NCBI GenBank assembly: GCA_020433835.1
Contig: JAGRBY010000369.1
Coordinates: 1 to 7,281, forward strand
Direction of reading: 5' to 3'
Origin: Anaerolineae bacterium
GTDB lineage: Bacteria; Chloroflexota; Anaerolineae; 4572-78; J111
DNA length: 7,281 nucleotides
Shown here: positions 6,117 to 7,281 of the stretch, piece after piece
Numbering within the stretch: the first letter of the stretch is position 1
How the letters are laid out: every line of letters begins with the position of its first letter
Program-made: the position numbers and the translations under genes
Notes under the pieces: generated by a model
What the model saw: only the letters and a program-made list of their open reading frames with translations
Database searches by the model: none
Told to the model about the DNA's origin: nothing

Positions 6117-6461
6117 ATGCACGTTTTCAACCAAACTCGCAATACGGTATTGATATCCCAAGTTCGCATGGCCGATACCTTTTGGCTCCGATTACGCGGC
6201 CTGCTCGGTTCTCAGCCGCTTGACCAAAGCGAAGGTTTAATTTTGGTCGGTGAGAAAAGCATCCATACCTTTTTTATGGGGTTTTCCATCGATGTTGTCT
6301 ATGTTAACAAAGAGTATCAAGTGATTCTTACTCAAGAGGATATGGTTCCCTATCGGTTAGGCCCTCTCGTTTTTAACTCAGCCTACGTGCTGGAGATGCC
6401 TATCGGAACCATTGCTCAAACAAACACACAGGTAGGTGACCAACTAAAATTTGAGTCATAA
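6117..6461 (+). CDS. DUF192 family protein of unknown function
   Basis: The protein has 114 residues. It shows the family pattern RGLLG (27–31), SIHTFFMGFSIDVVYV (48–63), VLEMPIGT (91–98) and VGDQL (106–110). Many relatives have a Pro-Cys just before SIHTFFM; here that place reads GEK (45–47). No signal peptide or membrane helix is present, so it is probably cytoplasmic as annotated; many DUF192 proteins in other bacteria carry a signal peptide. The start is the only ATG, GTG or TTG in this frame after the tadC stop and leaves an intact domain, but I see no ribosome binding site. DUF192 genes are often found beside tad or type II secretion-like genes, so a role in pilus assembly is possible but unproven. 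Its biochemical function is not known to me. Confidence 0.9.
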   Translation: MHVFNQTRNTVLISQVRMADTFWLRLRGLLGSQPLDQSEGLILVGEKSIHTFFMGFSIDVVYVNKEYQVILTQEDMVPYRLGPLVFNSAYVLEMPIGTIAQTNTQVGDQLKFES

Positions 6462-6462
6462 A

Positions 6463-6472
6463 TTAACGTTAA
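6463..6472 (+). repeat. Perfect palindrome TTAACGTTAA after the DUF192 gene
   Basis: This ten-base perfect palindrome starts two bases after the DUF192 stop codon, in the 55-bp gap before comF. It could be an operator half-pair or chance. Confidence 0.3.
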
Positions 6473-6516
6473 CGACATTTCTCCCGGTCATAACTTCACA
6501 AAGGTGTGTTTAACGG

Positions 6517-7221
6517 ATGAGCTTTTTTGCATCTCCTCAAAAGTTAATAAAATCAAGTCTCGATTTACTTTTTCCTCCCGCTTGCGTTGGTTGCAAAGCC
6601 CCCAATATTTGGCTGTGTCCAAGCTGTGAAAGCAAAATCCTCTTTATAAAATCAGATGTATGTCCTCGTTGTGGAACACCTTCAACATCAACGTCATGCG
6701 CTCAATGCGAAACTAACCCACTCAACTATATCGATGGTATCCGCTCAGCGGCGTACTTTCAAAATAATCCCATTCGTGCCGCGATTCACGATTTGAAGTA
6801 TCGGGGCCGAAAAGTGATGGCTGAGACACTGGCTGTAATCCTGGCTGATGCGTATCATTTCTATGAAATGAGCGCCGATCTGCTTATGCCGGTACCACTC
6901 CATCGCTCACGCCACAGAACGCGCGGGTTTAACCAGAGCCTGCTCTTGGCAAATGAGCTTGGCCGATTAATCGATCGGCCGGTTGATGCTGTTACCCTGT
7001 ATCGTACCCGCGATACAGGCCACCAAATGGAGTTGAACGCCCACGAACGTCACCAAAATGTGGCCGATGCCTTCGCTTGCCGGAAACCGGTAACACAGCC
7101 CAACATTCTTTTAATCGACGATGTTTGCACTACCGGCGCAACACTCGATTTCTGTGCAATGAGTTTGAGGATGAATGGCGCAAACGCGGTCTGGGGTTTA
7201 ACCCTGGCTAAAACGCGTTAA
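6517..7221 (+). CDS. comF: ComF family protein (zinc finger plus phosphoribosyltransferase-like domain)
   Basis: The protein has 234 residues, the usual ComF length. The N-terminal part has four Cys pairs, C23/C26, C34/C37, C49/C52 and C61/C64 (CVGC, CPSC, CPRC, CAQC), a double zinc-binding unit. The rest is a PRTase-type domain with PVPLHRSRHRTRGFNQSLLL (125–144) and the PRPP-binding motif ILLIDDVCTTGATL (197–210). In naturally competent bacteria ComF is needed for taking in transforming DNA, probably at the single-strand import step with ComFA. Many non-competent bacteria also carry the gene, so it does not prove competence. A moderate ribosome binding site (AAGGTG, 6501–6506) supports ATG 6517. 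The gene follows DUF192 by 55 bp and precedes a likely hpf gene, a pairing common in many phyla. Confidence 0.95.
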   Translation: MSFFASPQKLIKSSLDLLFPPACVGCKAPNIWLCPSCESKILFIKSDVCPRCGTPSTSTSCAQCETNPLNYIDGIRSAAYFQNNPIRAAIHDLKYRGRKVMAETLAVILADAYHFYEMSADLLMPVPLHRSRHRTRGFNQSLLLANELGRLIDRPVDAVTLYRTRDTGHQMELNAHERHQNVADAFACRKPVTQPNILLIDDVCTTGATLDFCAMSLRMNGANAVWGLTLAKTR

Positions 7222-7245
7222 AGCCTGTCTATAAATCTTTACGAG

Positions 7246-7251
7246 AAAGGA
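7246..7251 (+). promoter_or_regulatory. Ribosome binding site of the last gene
   Basis: AAAGGA, eight bases before ATG 7260, supports a real gene start here. A TATAAA hexamer at 7230–7235 could be a -10 box for a separate promoter, but no convincing -35 box is visible. Confidence 0.55.
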
Positions 7252-7259
7252 ATTAAAAA

Positions 7260-7281
7260 ATGCAGCTCGTACTTACAGGTA
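7260..7281 (+). CDS. hpf: Start of a gene cut by the window edge, probably ribosome hibernation promoting factor
   Basis: Only seven codons are visible (MQLVLTG), preceded by a good ribosome binding site. The start resembles HPF/RaiA-family proteins, which often begin with a short beta strand of the type M-x-(L/I/V)-x-(L/I/V)-x-G, and hpf commonly follows comF in bacteria. HPF binds the small ribosomal subunit and promotes inactive ribosome dimers in stationary phase. The identification rests on this short match and on gene order. Confidence 0.6.

Noticed and set aside
1..7281. CRISPR array, tRNA/rRNA genes, insertion sequence or prophage genes
   Set aside because: No regularly spaced repeats, no clover-leaf-like sequence, no transposase or phage protein and no long terminal inverted repeats were seen on either strand.

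Overview
This window carries most of a Tad/Flp-type (type IVc) pilus machine, followed by a short housekeeping tail. All genes lie on the + strand. The gene set and protein style point to Chloroflexota, probably an Anaerolineae-like lineage: a receiver–MinD fusion CpaE, no secretin gene between cpaB and cpaE, and a tad–DUF192–comF–(hpf) layout. The DNA is moderately AT-leaning. This assignment rests on family knowledge and has not been checked by a search.

Layout. 1–1067: the 3' part of cpaB, a membrane-anchored SAF/RcpC pilus assembly protein whose start lies before the window. 1068–1175: a gap dominated by a long bulged hairpin. 1176–2414: cpaE/tadZ, a receiver domain fused to a MinD-like ATPase. 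2415–2607: a 193-bp AT-rich leader with a small hairpin and a repeated TTTCGATAA. 2608–4014: cpaF/tadA, the motor ATPase. 4015–4071: a hairpin directly in front of a strong ribosome binding site. 4072–5085: tadB, with an unusual Cys-containing insertion. 5127–6077: tadC. 6117–6461: a DUF192 protein. 6517–7221: comF. 7260–7281: the first codons of what is probably the ribosome hibernation factor gene hpf.

How the genes work together. In the Tad model, CpaE/TadZ places the machine in the cell, the CpaF hexamer provides ATP-driven force, and TadB and TadC form the inner-membrane platform that moves Flp-type pilin subunits. CpaB acts on the outer face of the membrane. Pilin, prepilin peptidase and TadE/F-type minor pilins are not in the window and probably lie upstream. 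The lack of a secretin next to cpaB fits a cell envelope without a classical outer membrane.

Most notable observations. First, tadB has what looks like a 51-bp in-frame insertion bounded by CGTGCG direct repeats with partly self-complementary ends. Second, the CpaE receiver keeps every phosphorylation residue. Third, a 19-bp bulged hairpin separates cpaB from cpaE. Fourth, the DUF192 gene follows tadC in the same frame after a single TAG, with no visible ribosome binding site. No RNA genes, CRISPR arrays, complete insertion sequences or prophage genes were seen.
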